Part shown: one piece after another, positions 1 to 9,342 of the stretch
Position numbering within the stretch: the stretch's first letter is position 1
How the letters are laid out: the number at the start of each line of letters is the position of its first letter
NCBI GenBank assembly: GCA_963970005.1
Contig: CAXAMN010021113.1
Coordinates: 175,078 to 239,077 of the forward strand
Origin: Durusdinium trenchii
Taxonomy: Eukaryota; Sar; Dinophyceae; Suessiales; Symbiodiniaceae
Reading direction: 5' to 3'
DNA length: 64,000 nucleotides
Program-made: the position numbers and the translations under genes
Notes under the pieces: generated by a model
Told to the model about the DNA's origin: nothing
Database searches by the model: none
Seen by the model: the letters and a program-made list of their open reading frames with translations, nothing else

Positions 1-1213
1 CTCTTGTGCAACACTCCTGTGAGACACTCTTGTAGGAGATGCTCTCGCGCAACACTCTTGTGAAACACTCTTGTAGAAGACACTCTCGTGCAACACTCTT
101 GCAGGAGATACTCTTGTGCAACTTTCCTGTGAGACACTCTTGTAGGAGACGCTCTCGTGTAACACTCTTGCGGGACACTCTTGCAGGAGACACTCTCATG
201 AAACACTCTTGCGGGACACTCTTGCAGGAGATACTCTTGTGGAACACTCCTGTGAGACACTCTTGTAGGAGACACTCGCATGCAACACTTTTGTGGGACG
301 CTCCCGCTCTTGTAGGAGACGATCTCGTGCAACACTCTTGTGGGACACTCCTGTAGGAGATGATCCATGCAACACTCTTGTAGTTGACGCACTCATGCAA
401 GACTCTTGTGGGACGCTGTTTGGGGAGACGCTCTCGTGCAACATTCGTGTGGGGCACTCTTGTAGGAGACTCTCTCGTGCAATCCTCTTGTGGGACACTC
501 TTGTAGAGACACTCTCCTGTAACACTCTTGTGGGACACTCTTCTAGGACACTCTTGCAGGAGACAGTCTCGTGCAACACTCTTGCGGGACACTCTGGTAG
601 AGACACTCTTGTGCAACACTCTCGTGGGACAATCCTTTGAGACACCGTTGTAGAAGACGCTGTCGTGCGACGCTCTTGTGGGACACTCTTGTAGGAGACG
701 CTCTCGTGCAACACTCTTGTGGGACACTCTTGTAGAGGCACTCTCGTGCAACACTCTTGTGGGACACTCTTCCAGGGCACTCTTGTAGGAGACGCTCTCG
801 TGCAACACTCTTGTGGGACACGCTTGTAGCAGACGCTCTCGTGCAACACTCTTGTGGGACACTCTTGCAGGAGACATTCTCGTTCAACACTCTTGTGGGA
901 CACTCTTGTAGAGGCGCCCTCGTGCAACACTCTTGTGGGACACTCTTGCAGGAGACGCTTTCATGCAACACTCTGGTGTGACACTCTTGTGGAGACACTC
1001 TCGTGCAGCACTCTTGTGGGACACTCTTCTAGGTCATTCTAGCAGGAAACACTCTCGTGCAGCACTCTTGTGGGAACGCGCTCTTGTGGGACACTCTTGT
1101 AGGAGACATGCTTGTGCAGCACTCTTGTTGGACACTCTTGTAGGAGACGCTCTTGTGCAACACTCTTGTGGGACACCCTTGAGGGACACTCCTGTAGGAG
1201 ATGCTCTTGTGTT
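1..1213. repeat. Imperfect ~41-bp tandem repeat (minisatellite)
   Basis: About 29 imperfect copies of a ~41-bp unit. In the best-ordered part the word ACACTCTTGT recurs at 711, 751, 805, 846, 887 and 927, giving spacings of 40, 54, 41, 41 and 40. Each unit itself contains two or three related 12-13 bp sub-repeats of the form GACACTCTTGTGGG or GACACTCTTGTAGGAG, followed by a variable CTCTCGTGCA block. The array is cut by the left window edge and ends at about 1213. Long ORFs occur on both strands (a 244-residue one at 196-930 minus). They arise because the unit lacks stop codons and, not being a multiple of 3, passes through all frames. I treat them as artefacts, not genes. Confidence 0.93.
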
Positions 1214-1546
1214 GCTGGCCCACAGGTCATTGCCTTTGCAAAGCTTGGAGAGCGGAAATCGAAGCTCTAGCTGCAGTCGATGAGGCCTTTTTCAGATCTA
1301 AACTTGCAGCTGCAGTTCTTGCCTGCGTAGAACCTCCATGGAGGCCGATGCCATCTTCTGCGCCTGCCGCTCACAGTTCCACCACGCCAACTCCTACTAC
1401 ATCCTCCAGGACCCGAAATCGAATAGCGGAGGAGCGTGAGCGCAGATGTCAGGCCGCTGAAAGATTAGGACTGTCGCGAAGGGCATATGAGCGACGCCTT
1501 GGGATGGACCATTCTCGGCCCCGGCCGCTTTCTCTTGTCTCCACAG
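1214..1546 (+). other. Spacer with a possible upstream exon of the helicase fragment
   Basis: Unique sequence between the minisatellite and the helicase fragment. A short open stretch at 1338-1439 (34 codons, starting MEADAIFCACRSQ) has exon-like composition and is followed by GTGAGC, which could be a splice donor. At 1541-1546 a pyrimidine-rich tract ends in CCACAG, a plausible acceptor just before the helicase-like frame. Whether the two pieces belong to one transcript cannot be decided from sequence. Confidence 0.3.
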
Positions 1547-2043
1547 ACGCATGCCGACCTTCCAACTTGCTGCGACCGAATCGGATTTTTGCCCGGCCAC
1601 GGTGCATCGCACCCAGCTGCCTCTCACGAACGCCGTTGCCTTCACCGCCTACAGCCTGCAGGGCTCCACCCTGCCATCTGTCTCGCTGGACTTTGCAAAG
1701 CCTCCACCCATGACCAGTGATGACTTTTGGATGCATCTTTACGTGCTGTTGTCTCGTGTTGCCACTCTTGACGACCACCTTCTCATGCGCAGTGTCATTG
1801 ATGGCGGCCCGCCCGCAGGGCTTCGCGCCGAATTCATCCGCCTGGAAGATCTTGAGCGAAGGACCCTGCTTGACATTGACTCTCGGGTGTGAGTTGGCTG
1901 AGCAGGTGGAAGATGTTTTTGAGTCTGTCCGCGTCTCTATATGGCAGTATGCTGTCGAACGCCGAACACCTGACGCAACCGATGAGGAAATGTCGGAGCT
2001 GAGCAGTGCATTGGCATATGAAAACGTCGATGATCTCTGCTGA
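1547..2043 (+). pseudogene. Pif1-like helicase, C-terminal fragment
   Basis: The frame beginning ATG 1551 encodes 113 residues that match the C-terminal helicase core of the Pif1/RecD-like superfamily 1B. Residues 31-48 (FTAYSLQGSTLPSVSLDF) resemble the motif containing the conserved QG. Residues 64-80 (YVLLSRVATLDDHLLMR) resemble the last helicase motif with the SR arginine-finger signature. The Walker A and B boxes and all N-terminal parts are absent; a complete protein would be several hundred residues. The frame stops at about 1890, but a coherent frame continues to 2043 one nucleotide over (CELAEQVEDVFE onward), so a single-base shift near 1887 is likely. Pif1-like proteins occur as host enzymes and as the helicase half of Helitron transposases; which one this was cannot be told. 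The family call is fairly secure and the pseudogene status likely. Confidence 0.68.
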
Positions 2044-2777
2044 GTGCCCAGGCGGCAGCTTCCCGACGGCCTGCGTGAAGTGGATGGAACCGATGGAGAG
2101 GGCGGCAAAAACAGAGCTCGACAACAGTTGCAAGAAGGAGCCGACGGAGTCAAAAGCTGTGAAGAAGGGGCGAAAGGTGTATTGCACCAAAACTGATCAG
2201 GCCATCAATGCTTGACCGCTCCAGGCTCTAGCCAATGTCGCTCAATTGCTGAAATATCTAAATTGGTGCGGTTCTTGAAAGCTGCTGGTTCAACTCGAGA
2301 GGAATGTACCAAGTACTGTATGCTACTAACCCGTTCGGTGTCCGTTTGAAACTATTTGAATACCTGCGTCGAAGTCGACAGCTTTACGAAAACAAAGATG
2401 ACAAGCTGTGAGTCGAAATCGAAAACGGCAACAAAACAACAATCCGGTGAACCTTTAGTTTAGGACTATTTAGGACTCTTGGCCCACCATTGAGTTAATG
2501 GGTTTTGAACAAACAAGCAGTGTTTTGACTACAGTCCAACACTACAAAACCGAGTCAACCAAACTCTTGGAAGGTCGTTTTTGGTGCTTTCTGCTTTGAA
2601 CGAAGGCGAGCTTTGTCCGGAGTCGTCTAGTGTTGACAGTCGCCTGTGACTGAGGTCGCTGTTGCCCTGATGATCTTCGCACTGATCCGCTTTGCTTTAA
2701 AGGTCTCCAAGGAGTGGTCGTCCAGCTTTCTCCTCGTCCCGCCAACGAAGCCGCTGTGGAGTCACGAAGCCCTTATA

Positions 2778-2871
2778 GTCGGTAAGAGGATCCATCACCC
2801 CCCAAACTTGGATGGTAAGACCTTTGAAGAGGCTTGGGGGGGCTTTATGGATCAAGAGTCGTGTACATGAT
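2778..2871. repeat. Fold-back repeat, family F8
   Basis: The left part has GGATCCATCACCCCCCAA and the right part has TTGGGGGGCTTTATGGATC, which pair as an imperfect hairpin. The outer right edge carries ATCAAGAGTC, the signature of the F8 family also seen at 31379-31453, 53684 and 54366. Confidence 0.6.
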
Positions 2872-3764
2872 AGGATTTCTTCAAATTTCAATCACATCGA
2901 TCTTTTTTGTATTTTTCGTGGTGTAAGTTGATTCTGTTGGAAACTTGACAGCCCATGACAGCCCACAAACCACCCAGGACACGACCATTTTGTTCCGGTC
3001 CAACCCCCCGGCAGTTCCCTCAGTTTCAGAATTTTCTTGCGTCCAAGGACTGTGGTCACACACGGTTACATGGAATTTGGTGTGGGGGTCAGGGTGTTCT
3101 GTCAACCAGGAGTCACCCAGGAATTTTGCTGTGTCCCAGGGAGTTAGAGGAACATTTTTCAGCAAACTTCTAGCGACCACCCCAAACCAAAGTCTATAAC
3201 TCTTGGAGGCAAAAACATCCATTCTGAATCTCTGGAGGATCACACCACTTGAAATCATCATGCTGCAGTGGAGTTCACCACCTGTTTGGTCTTCGGAAGA
3301 AGACTCCATCCGAAATCGGGGGGGGCCCTGGACATCCACGTCTCCATTGAGTTTGCTGGAGGTTTCTGGTGTCCGTCACCCAGATTCCGGATGGGTGCTC
3401 ACCCTGTCCGACCCATTCTGCCGCTGGTCCACCCAAAACGCCAGAGTCCCTGGGCCCTGGGCTTGGACCCAGCGGGATTGGGTCAACCTGGAGCTCGACC
3501 AGGCCACACACAGCCAGCTTTGGGAATGACCAGGTGAAAACCATGCGAATGACCACGGTAATGTCACCCACCGCCAGCCTTCGACCCGACCATCTCAACG
3601 CCCAACAACACGTGGATTCGAGGTGGGCGTCCCCGATCGGCCTGGTTGTCCGGTCTATCGCCATGCCCGTTACGCGAGCGCTGCGTCCAGGAGTACATCG
3701 GCGAGGAAGGCTTTTGGGGCATTTTTATTGCCATTGGCATCGTTGGCCGGATGCCCCAAGGATT

Positions 3765-3870
3765 CCCGGACACTCCATGGGACTGGAGTATGAATATATC
3801 AATTGACCCCCCAAACCACCACCCCTGGCCTGATCGGCAGTCCTATGGCAGTCCCATGGAAGCGTTTGGG
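3765..3870. repeat. Fold-back repeat, family F1
   Basis: The left arm begins CCCGGACACTCCATGGGACTG and the right arm reads CAGTCCCATGGAAGCGTTTG, an imperfect inverted pair around a loop containing TTGACCCCCC. F1 copies in this window share the termini CCCAGACACTCCATG / CATGGAGTGTCTGGG or the variant CCCAGACCATCCATGG. Confidence 0.72.
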
Positions 3871-4438
3871 ATTGGTTTGCGTCGTTCAAAGAGAATGGGA
3901 CCTTGGGAATTCAAGAGTTAAGATGTTAGGCACCTCGGAGGTCACCGGGTGTCCATTGCTCTATAGCCCTTCTAAGAGGCGAGCTCATCCTCGGGGGTGT
4001 CCATGTCTACCACCACCCCCGACGTTTTTAAAAAAGGGGGTCCAGGTACTCTGCCAGGTACGAAGCCTGGATTTCATGGGGAGACCTGTTAACCCTTCTG
4101 TTTCCAGGTTGCATCGATGGATCTCCGGCTGAGGAGTGAAGGCACCCCCTGCTTAAACTGGAAGAAGGTTAGAGGCTCCCTCAGCAGTTCTGAACGTCCC
4201 CTGCGCACGTAGCTCGTTCCTCACATGTACCAGCTTCTTCCAGTGACGCTTGAGAGGCTTGTTTGTGACCAAACCAACTGGGGTATCAAGTTCGGTCACT
4301 TTGAAGAACCAGGCTCAGGTATGGAAATTTTTTATATTTATCAATGGAGGGAGGTTAGAATTATATGGAAGCCTGCGGCCTGCGACTTGTGAAGTCTGCA
4401 GTACAGCAACCATTTCGGAGACCTGTTGGAAGCTGCGG

Positions 4439-4514
4439 GTATGGAATATTTACCTACATAGGGGTGGTTTCAGAGGTGAATGTAGGTAAACATTCCATAC
4501 ATGGAGTGTTTGGG
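4439..4514. repeat. Fold-back repeat, family F1
   Basis: A strong hairpin: GTATGGAATATTTACCTACA at 4439-4458 pairs with TGTAGGTAAACATTCCATAC at 4481-4500. The right flank CATGGAGTGTTTGGG carries the F1 terminus. Confidence 0.72.
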
Positions 4515-4651
4515 CATCGCGTGTACCAGCATCCAAATTCCTGCCAGGTCTCTTCGTGAAGAGGGTTGGGAAGGGCCCGGGCTTTCACAGGTCAAACCAT
4601 TGGTGGCAGGGATGGTGCTGGTTTCCACCTGGATCTTCCAACCGCAACGTA

Positions 4652-4731
4652 CCTGGACCTTCAAGGGGTGTCCAATGGAGGTCCCTTAGAGGTGTAGGGG
4701 CTTCCATTGGGCACCCCTTGGAAGCAGCTGG
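4652..4731. repeat. Fold-back repeat, family F6
   Basis: The left arm contains AAGGGGTGTCCAATGGA and the right arm TCCATTGGGCACCCCTT. It is the same arrangement as the better preserved copy at 59462-59542. Confidence 0.7.
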
Positions 4732-5082
4732 TATCTGACGTTTTGGTGCTTTTAGTGGTGCTTTTATGGATCAAACAGACTGACCTGCGCAGGCATGATC
4801 AGATGCCTGGTCAGCTTGGTGCTGGTCAAATCGAAGGGTTTGCCCCGAACAACTGCTTCGAGGTGTTCATTCTTCATGTCCCATCACCAGAGAGGATTCA
4901 GTTTCAAAACCTTGACATACCGTAGAAGCTCGCGTTGGAGAGATTTCAGGACTACCCAGAGCATAGATGTATTAAACAGAGACACTGTCCCTTTTGCCTG
5001 TTTCCGGAAAGAGACCTCACTGATGACCTTCATGTCCCAAAAATACCGACCCGAAAGGATGGTAAAGAGCTTTGGATCCAAT

Positions 5083-5168
5083 CCCAGACCATCCATGTAT
5101 GGAATATATGATATATGGCTACATTGACCCCCCTGGCACCACCAATGTGTCAGTCCCGAGTTCTGGGA
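5083..5168. repeat. Fold-back repeat, family F1
   Basis: Begins CCCAGACCATCCATGTATGG and ends with CAGTCCCGAGTTCTGGGA. The interior has the family block TTGACCCCCCTGGCACCACC, also seen at 27334 and, with small changes, at 40366. Confidence 0.68.
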
Positions 5169-6222
5169 ATAATTGAGGTTCGGTACGTGGGTCCATGCTG
5201 CTCCCAGGCCTTCGTTTCGCGATCCTCTTCATTTTTCAATGGCAGTAGGCGGAGGCGTCTCGGGCTCACGAGCTGAAGCTCCAGCCAGCGGTGGGGTGTG
5301 GCGGAAACGGTCGGGGGGGAAACGGGTGGAGCCCACCCACTTCCATCTTCGTCCGGAGGATGTAGAATGGGAATGTATCTATCCTATGCGCCGTCTCATT
5401 ACGCAGTCAGTTGATCACCTTTAGTCTATAGTCTTCCCATGCAAAAATGCTTTCGCCTCGAAACACCACGGGCAAAAATGGGTGAGCAAGAACATGTTCC
5501 GAGGGAGACCCGCGTAGCTTGGTTTATTCTTGACTTGATGAGGGGATCTTAAGGGGAGTCTCCCAGGTGTGCACACCAAAATGTGAGAGCCTGGTGCAAG
5601 CAGGAAGACCTGTCCACAACCAGTTTTGCAAGCGGCACACCTGTGGGTGCCCGATAGCTTCGAAGTACATGTTTTTGGCCTCCCAATCTGGAGCTTTACA
5701 AGAGATATTTGTCTGCCGGATTCTTCCAAGTGACTTTTTCATCCCCCCTTTGGTTCGGTCATGTTCGTGAGGCCTCCAGCTTGGGTCACTAGGAATCGAA
5801 GGTCATGTCACACTGAAGAAGCTGGTGGTCAAAACATGGTGAAATGGTCCAAGAGACGTCCAAGACGCGACGGTCCAAGACGAACCACTCATTCCAACCC
5901 GACTGTGAGGCGGGACCGACCTCAACACCGACTTCCGCCCTGGAGCACGGAAGAAGGAGCAGCTTCTCGCTGCCAAGCAGCCAAGCAGCTCAAAGAGCTG
6001 AATTGGATCAATAGAAACCCTAGGGACAATGTCTCAAAGTGGATGGAACCATCATTTTTTCAAAAGAACCCTGATTGGGACTTTTGTTGTATTTTTTGTT
6101 TTTAGTTTTTTTTGTTTGAGAATGAGATGAGATGCATCCCTTCGCTGGGCCACCGCTGGCCAAAGATGGCTGAATTGCCCAAGACTTCTGTGCAGGTGTC
6201 AGAAATTCTCGGTCATCGCATT

Positions 6223-6227
6223 GGTTG
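6223..6227. repeat. Target-site duplication (left copy)
   Basis: GGTTG immediately outside the left LTR, repeated exactly at 9338-9342 outside the right LTR. The 5-bp length is what copia-type integrases normally produce. Confidence 0.93.
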
Positions 6228-6359
6228 TGAAGGTTTCAGCCTGAAGACCTTTTTCAGGCTTGTGCAAAAGCGGCTTCCAACCGTCTCAGTTGGGTTTGTT
6301 TCAAGTGTCCGTTTTGGTACACCCTTCGTTTTGTGCGTGTCATCCTTTGCGGACCAGCA
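6228..6359 (-). repeat. 3' LTR of the copia element
   Basis: 132 bp. Read on the minus strand it starts TGCTGGTCCGCAAAGG and ends GGCTGAAACCTTCA. It appears identical to 9206-9337. At 132 bp it is short for an LTR. I could not place a TATA box or polyadenylation signal in it. Confidence 0.95.
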
Positions 6360-6367
6360 CTCCTCCC
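6360..6367 (-). promoter_or_regulatory. Polypurine tract
   Basis: The minus strand reads GGGAGGAG directly upstream of the 3' LTR. This is the expected place and composition for the plus-strand DNA primer of an LTR retroelement. Confidence 0.82.
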
Positions 6368-6426
6368 TGGTCGTGCGTTTAGCATCTGACCAGCATTCGA
6401 AAATCGAGCCGTAGGCCCAAACCGCT

Positions 6427-6855
6427 TCAGCCGCCACACACTTTACATTGGCGGATCTCTAACATCGGCCCTGTCACTGCGCGGCAGCGAGCATCTGTGT
6501 GGTGGTTGCCCAGCTGGTCCTCATACACGAAGCTTGCTTCCATCAGGCTCCTCTGGCCTTGAGCTGCCCTCTGGCAGGCCCCACACACCGGATGCCCTCG
6601 AACTCGATTTGCATTTCTCAGCCCCCTGCAATCCTGTCGTCGATGGAAGCATTGGCTGGACTCCGCAAACCAGATCTGCCACGTCGGCTCAGCTGCGAAC
6701 CGCCTCCTTCTTCCGGTCAGGGAGATCTGTAGTCGGTCCCCTGGCCCGTCAACTTGGATGGGAGGTTCTTCTTGCGGCTCAGCTTGTACAGGATGATCTC
6801 CCTCCGGGCCTCCAGTTCCCCTTCCCTCATTAGAACTGGTACCCGTCGGCGGCAA
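6427..6855 (-). pseudogene. Polyprotein C-terminal domain with two Cys/His clusters
   Basis: The last 142 codons of the element's coding part, in a frame different from the RNase H segment (overlap 6830-6855, probably a small frameshift). Two similar clusters are visible. One runs from C69-x-H71, C76 to C91-x2-C94 within the stretch around HRRQDCRGLR. The second is H118/H119, C124 and C137-x2-C140, ending CKVCGG. The spacing suggests two tandem zinc-binding modules. Canonical copia polyproteins end soon after RNase H, so this is an extension. I have an impression of similar tails in dinoflagellate copia elements but cannot verify it here. The function is unknown; nucleic-acid binding or particle assembly are guesses. 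Confidence 0.6.
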
Positions 6856-7790
6856 CGATGAAGTACTGTGCTCCCCATCGCTCGTCCGCTGTTGACTTTC
6901 TCCTCGTTGGTGTGATCCTTGACCCCTCCCCGCTTGACGCCTTGTAGAAGATCTTGTAGCGAGAGACCCTCACTCTACGCGCCTCTGGCTCCTCCTCCAT
7001 TTGGCCCCAATGCAAGCGGCATCGTTGAAGGATCTTCATGAGCACCATTCCCAGCAACATCATCATGACGCTGAGGAGGTACAGAATGTGGTCGCCCTCG
7101 GTGTTCTCATCGACACTCTTGGTGACGTTCTCAGCCATAGCTCCATGCACTTCTTTCAATGCCGACAGCACCACAACGAGCCTCATGGCCTTTTCCAGGT
7201 GGTACTTCGCGACCAACTTCATGGCACGAGGTGCAACAATGCCCTTGTCTTCCTCATGCACTTCATCAACTGAGTCGGGCTGCCATGACATCCCCATTCG
7301 TTGTCTTAGCTCATTGACTCGAGCCACGGGCAAAGCCTTGGTGCCGATGTCCGCGATGAGCTCTCTTCCAGGCTGGTATTTCAACTCCCATTGACCAGAC
7401 TGGATCCTCCATTTGAGGTGGGCGGCCCGGACCTTCAAGTGTCTTGTACGCCACGCTCCAGTTGCACAACTTGCTATTGAAACTGCAGCAGTGTTGTCGC
7501 ACTTGAGGAACTTTGGGACGTCCCTCGTCATTTCATCAACCAGGCATGCGATGCTGTCTCCCACAACCACAGCTTCGATGACCTCGATGAGCTCTGCTTC
7601 TGCCGTTGAGAGGGCCGGAAACAGCTGCTTGCAGCTCTTCCATGCCGCCGGTGCACCCGCTACTGTCGTGATCACGCAACCATGGCTGTGGGCACCTCCT
7701 GGAGCAAAAGATGCATCGCTCACCGACTCCAGGATGAAGTTGGCATCTCTGCGGTACCACAAGCCCAGGCCCTGAGTGGCGTTCTCCTCC
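6830..7790 (-). pseudogene. Copia-type RNase H plus membrane-spanning extension
   Basis: The frame opening at 7837 gives 335 residues, of which roughly residues 17-335 belong to the element. The RNase H signatures are SDASFAPGG (D41), STAEAEL (around 77-83), KCDNTAA (D114) and LIADIGTKALP (D163), so the acidic active-site set is present. RNase H removes the RNA strand during reverse transcription. Beyond it, after an acidic linker, residues 251-269 (ILYLLSVMMMLLGMVLMKI) form a strong predicted transmembrane helix, followed by a basic tail. The segment before D41 is truncated: RT connection sequence normally found there is missing. The coding frame differs from both neighbours, so it is not translatable as one polyprotein. 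Confidence 0.85.
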
Positions 7791-8200
7791 AAGTTGTTGT
7801 GCCTCTCGAACCTGTAAGGGCGTGCGATCCAGCTCATCCTCGGGCTCCTGGGATTCCTTCATCATTTGAGCACTGCAGAGGTCCTCCATGCCATGTCGCC
7901 GAACCACTTCCCTCAAGTAGGAACATTGATTGGCAAAGAAGTCTCCTTGCTCAGTTCGGCTCAACTCCATTCCACAATACCGAACTGGTTCACGATCTCC
8001 CACCCACGTAGGTTCGGACGTTTCCCAGGTCCTCCGAAAGCTCTGGAGCCCTCCTTCTACAATCTCCCTGGTGCCGAAGAGCATCACGTCATCCACGTAC
8101 ACCAAGGCGAGTCCCTCGACCCAATCTCCATCTCCAGCATCTTTTCTGCGCACCAACCACAGGTTCTCCTCCGCAAAGCTCTGCTGGTACTGGGCTCGTC
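7786..8200 (-). pseudogene. Reverse transcriptase fragment (YVDD)
   Basis: The minus-strand frame contains LALVYVDDVMLFG, the catalytic YxDD box of reverse transcriptase; the YVDD codons lie at 8088-8099. About 25 residues before the box and about 100 after it are kept, ending at LQVREAQQ near 7800. There the sequence jumps to a different frame and to a position just ahead of RNase H. The RT fingers and the rest of the palm are missing upstream of about 8200, where the gag-like segment is joined directly. It is therefore an inactive remnant flanked by two deletion junctions. Confidence 0.87.
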
Positions 8201-9129
8201 GACTGTCATCTCCAGCTGACGCTTCACAGACTCATCGCTCTCTGGCGTTCTGAAGGCCTGCTGCTCCAGCTCACGTTGAAGGTCATGGACCTTGGCTTCC
8301 AGGCTCGCCCTCTGGTACTTCATGGCGTCCATGAGCTCTGCCTGCTGAATCTGCAGTTGTTGATTCTCCTGCTTTAACATCGCCAACATGGTCATCATCT
8401 CCTGCGGATTCGGCGGACCAGGGCCATAGGGATGTAGTTGAACTTGCCATCCTCCTTGATGCGGCATAGGTCCCCTCCTCTTTTCATGGGGCATGATGTA
8501 GCCAGGTGGGCCAGTTTGTCCAAAACCTCTTGGAACATGTAGACCTCTTCCTCCCGGTCCCTTCCCTTGGATCTGAACCACCGATTGTTCTCGAGGTTGG
8601 GGATGTCCTCGCCCGTCACTGTCACTTTCAGGCTCTTGTACTTCAGGTCCCGTGGTTCTCTTGGTCGTCCACGTCGTTGGTCATCTGGTACATGATCGCC
8701 CATCAGTGCCGGTGAGGGTGTCCCCGTCGTTGTACTCGTCTGCGGAAGTGCTCCAGCCGGACCCTCCTCCTTCGGTAGGAACTGTGGTCTTTCTCTTTTC
8801 ACCTCTTCCGGAGACCTGTTTCCCATACCAGGCTGCCAGATGCTCTGCCTCGGGACTTGAGCATATAGGTGAGGAGCTTGGCTCTGCACTTCATGAAGTC
8901 CCCTCAGCTGTTCCGGTGTGAAGAGTGGGGTCATTGGCGTCAAGGTCGTAGGCGGCCCTTTCGGACCTTCCAAGGTCTCCTCTTCCCCACCTCCTTCACC
9001 ATCCTCCAGAGCAAGCTGCTCTTCTTCCAGCTGCGGCTCTTGTAGTGGGAGGCCTTCCGGATCGGCTTCTTCTTCTTCTTCTCCATCATCGCCAGGTTGC
9101 CGTCTTCGTCGGCGAACCATCATGGCCAT
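8200..9129 (-). pseudogene. Gag-like N-terminal region of the copia element
   Basis: The ATG at 9129 opens a frame with a basic start (MAMMVRRRRRQPGDDG), a very acidic low-complexity stretch (residues about 15-50) and then a Pro/Gln-rich part. A frameshift near 8428 moves to a second frame that encodes a Gln/Glu/Leu-rich coiled coil (KQENQQLQIQQAELMDAMK onward) and ends near TVDEPST at about 8205. No CCHC zinc knuckle is visible, possibly because it was removed by the deletion that joins this part to RT. The gag assignment rests on position, composition and the coiled coil, not on a conserved motif. Confidence 0.6.
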
Positions 9130-9193
9130 GGCTTTCGCTTGCGCAGGGCGGCCCAGCGATCAACCTCAAGCTGGGCCTTACACCTCCAGCCTT

Positions 9194-9205
9194 GGGCTCA
9201 TAACC
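9194..9205 (-). promoter_or_regulatory. Primer-binding site, initiator tRNA-Met anticodon type
   Basis: Directly inside the 5' LTR the minus strand reads GGTTATGAGCCC. Its complement GGGCTCATAACC matches the anticodon stem-loop of eukaryotic initiator tRNA-Met (loop CTCATAA, anticodon CAT) rather than a tRNA 3' end. Drosophila copia is known to prime from a half-molecule of this tRNA at the same region. The extent (12 nt) and the exact abutment to the LTR make chance unlikely. Confidence 0.75.
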
Positions 9206-9337
9206 TGAAGGTTTCAGCCTGAAGACCTTTTTCAGGCTTGTGCAAAAGCGGCTTCCAACCGTCTCAGTTGGGTTTGTTTCAAGTGTCCGTTTTGGTACAC
9301 CCTTCGTTTTGTGCGTGTCATCCTTTGCGGACCAGCA
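9206..9337 (-). repeat. 5' LTR of the copia element
   Basis: 132 bp with TG...CA ends, apparently identical to 6228-6359, and followed outward by the GGTTG duplication. In the transcribed (minus) orientation this copy should carry the promoter, but no recognisable core promoter motif was found. Confidence 0.95.
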
Positions 9338-9342
9338 GGTTG
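9338..9342. repeat. Target-site duplication (right copy)
   Basis: GGTTG, identical to 6223-6227. Removing the element and one copy gives a clean empty site. Across that site one frame stays open from about 6188 through 9480, so the insertion may interrupt an old open frame (weak). Confidence 0.93.

Larger units (their letters stand above)
2044..6222. other. Non-coding region with fold-back repeats
   Basis: No convincing gene. A weak coding-like tail of the helicase fragment may reach about 2215. The rest consists of unique sequence interrupted by fold-back repeats listed separately (F8 at 2778-2871; F1 at 3765-3870, 4439-4514 and 5083-5168; F6 at 4652-4731). The ORFs here are short, overlap on both strands and show no domain that I recognise. 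Confidence 0.6.
6228..9337 (-). mobile_element. Ty1/copia-type LTR retrotransposon, internally deleted
   Basis: A complete LTR element frame on the minus strand, 3110 bp. The two 132-bp LTRs (6228-6359 and 9206-9337) look identical base for base and have TG...CA ends. The 5-bp direct repeat GGTTG flanks it at 6223-6227 and 9338-9342, a perfect target-site duplication. A primer-binding site abuts the 5' LTR and a polypurine tract abuts the 3' LTR. The interior encodes, in minus-strand order, gag-like, RT tail with YVDD, RNase H and a C-terminal extension. That order, with RNase H of copia type, identifies Ty1/copia. Protease, integrase and N-terminal RT are missing, and the reading frame shifts several times. 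Identical LTRs imply a recent insertion, so the copy was probably mobilised in trans by an intact relative (inference). Confidence 0.95.

Noticed and set aside
196-930. 244-residue Cys-rich ORF on the minus strand
   Set aside because: It is a translation of the minisatellite. All frames on both strands are open because the unit lacks stops; there is no start context or domain.
1-1213. CRISPR-like array
   Set aside because: Units are contiguous and imperfect with no spacers, and the genome is eukaryotic.
6240-6414. Plus-strand ORFs inside both LTRs sharing the same peptide
   Set aside because: The peptide similarity is simply the LTR duplication; the element's genes are on the minus strand.
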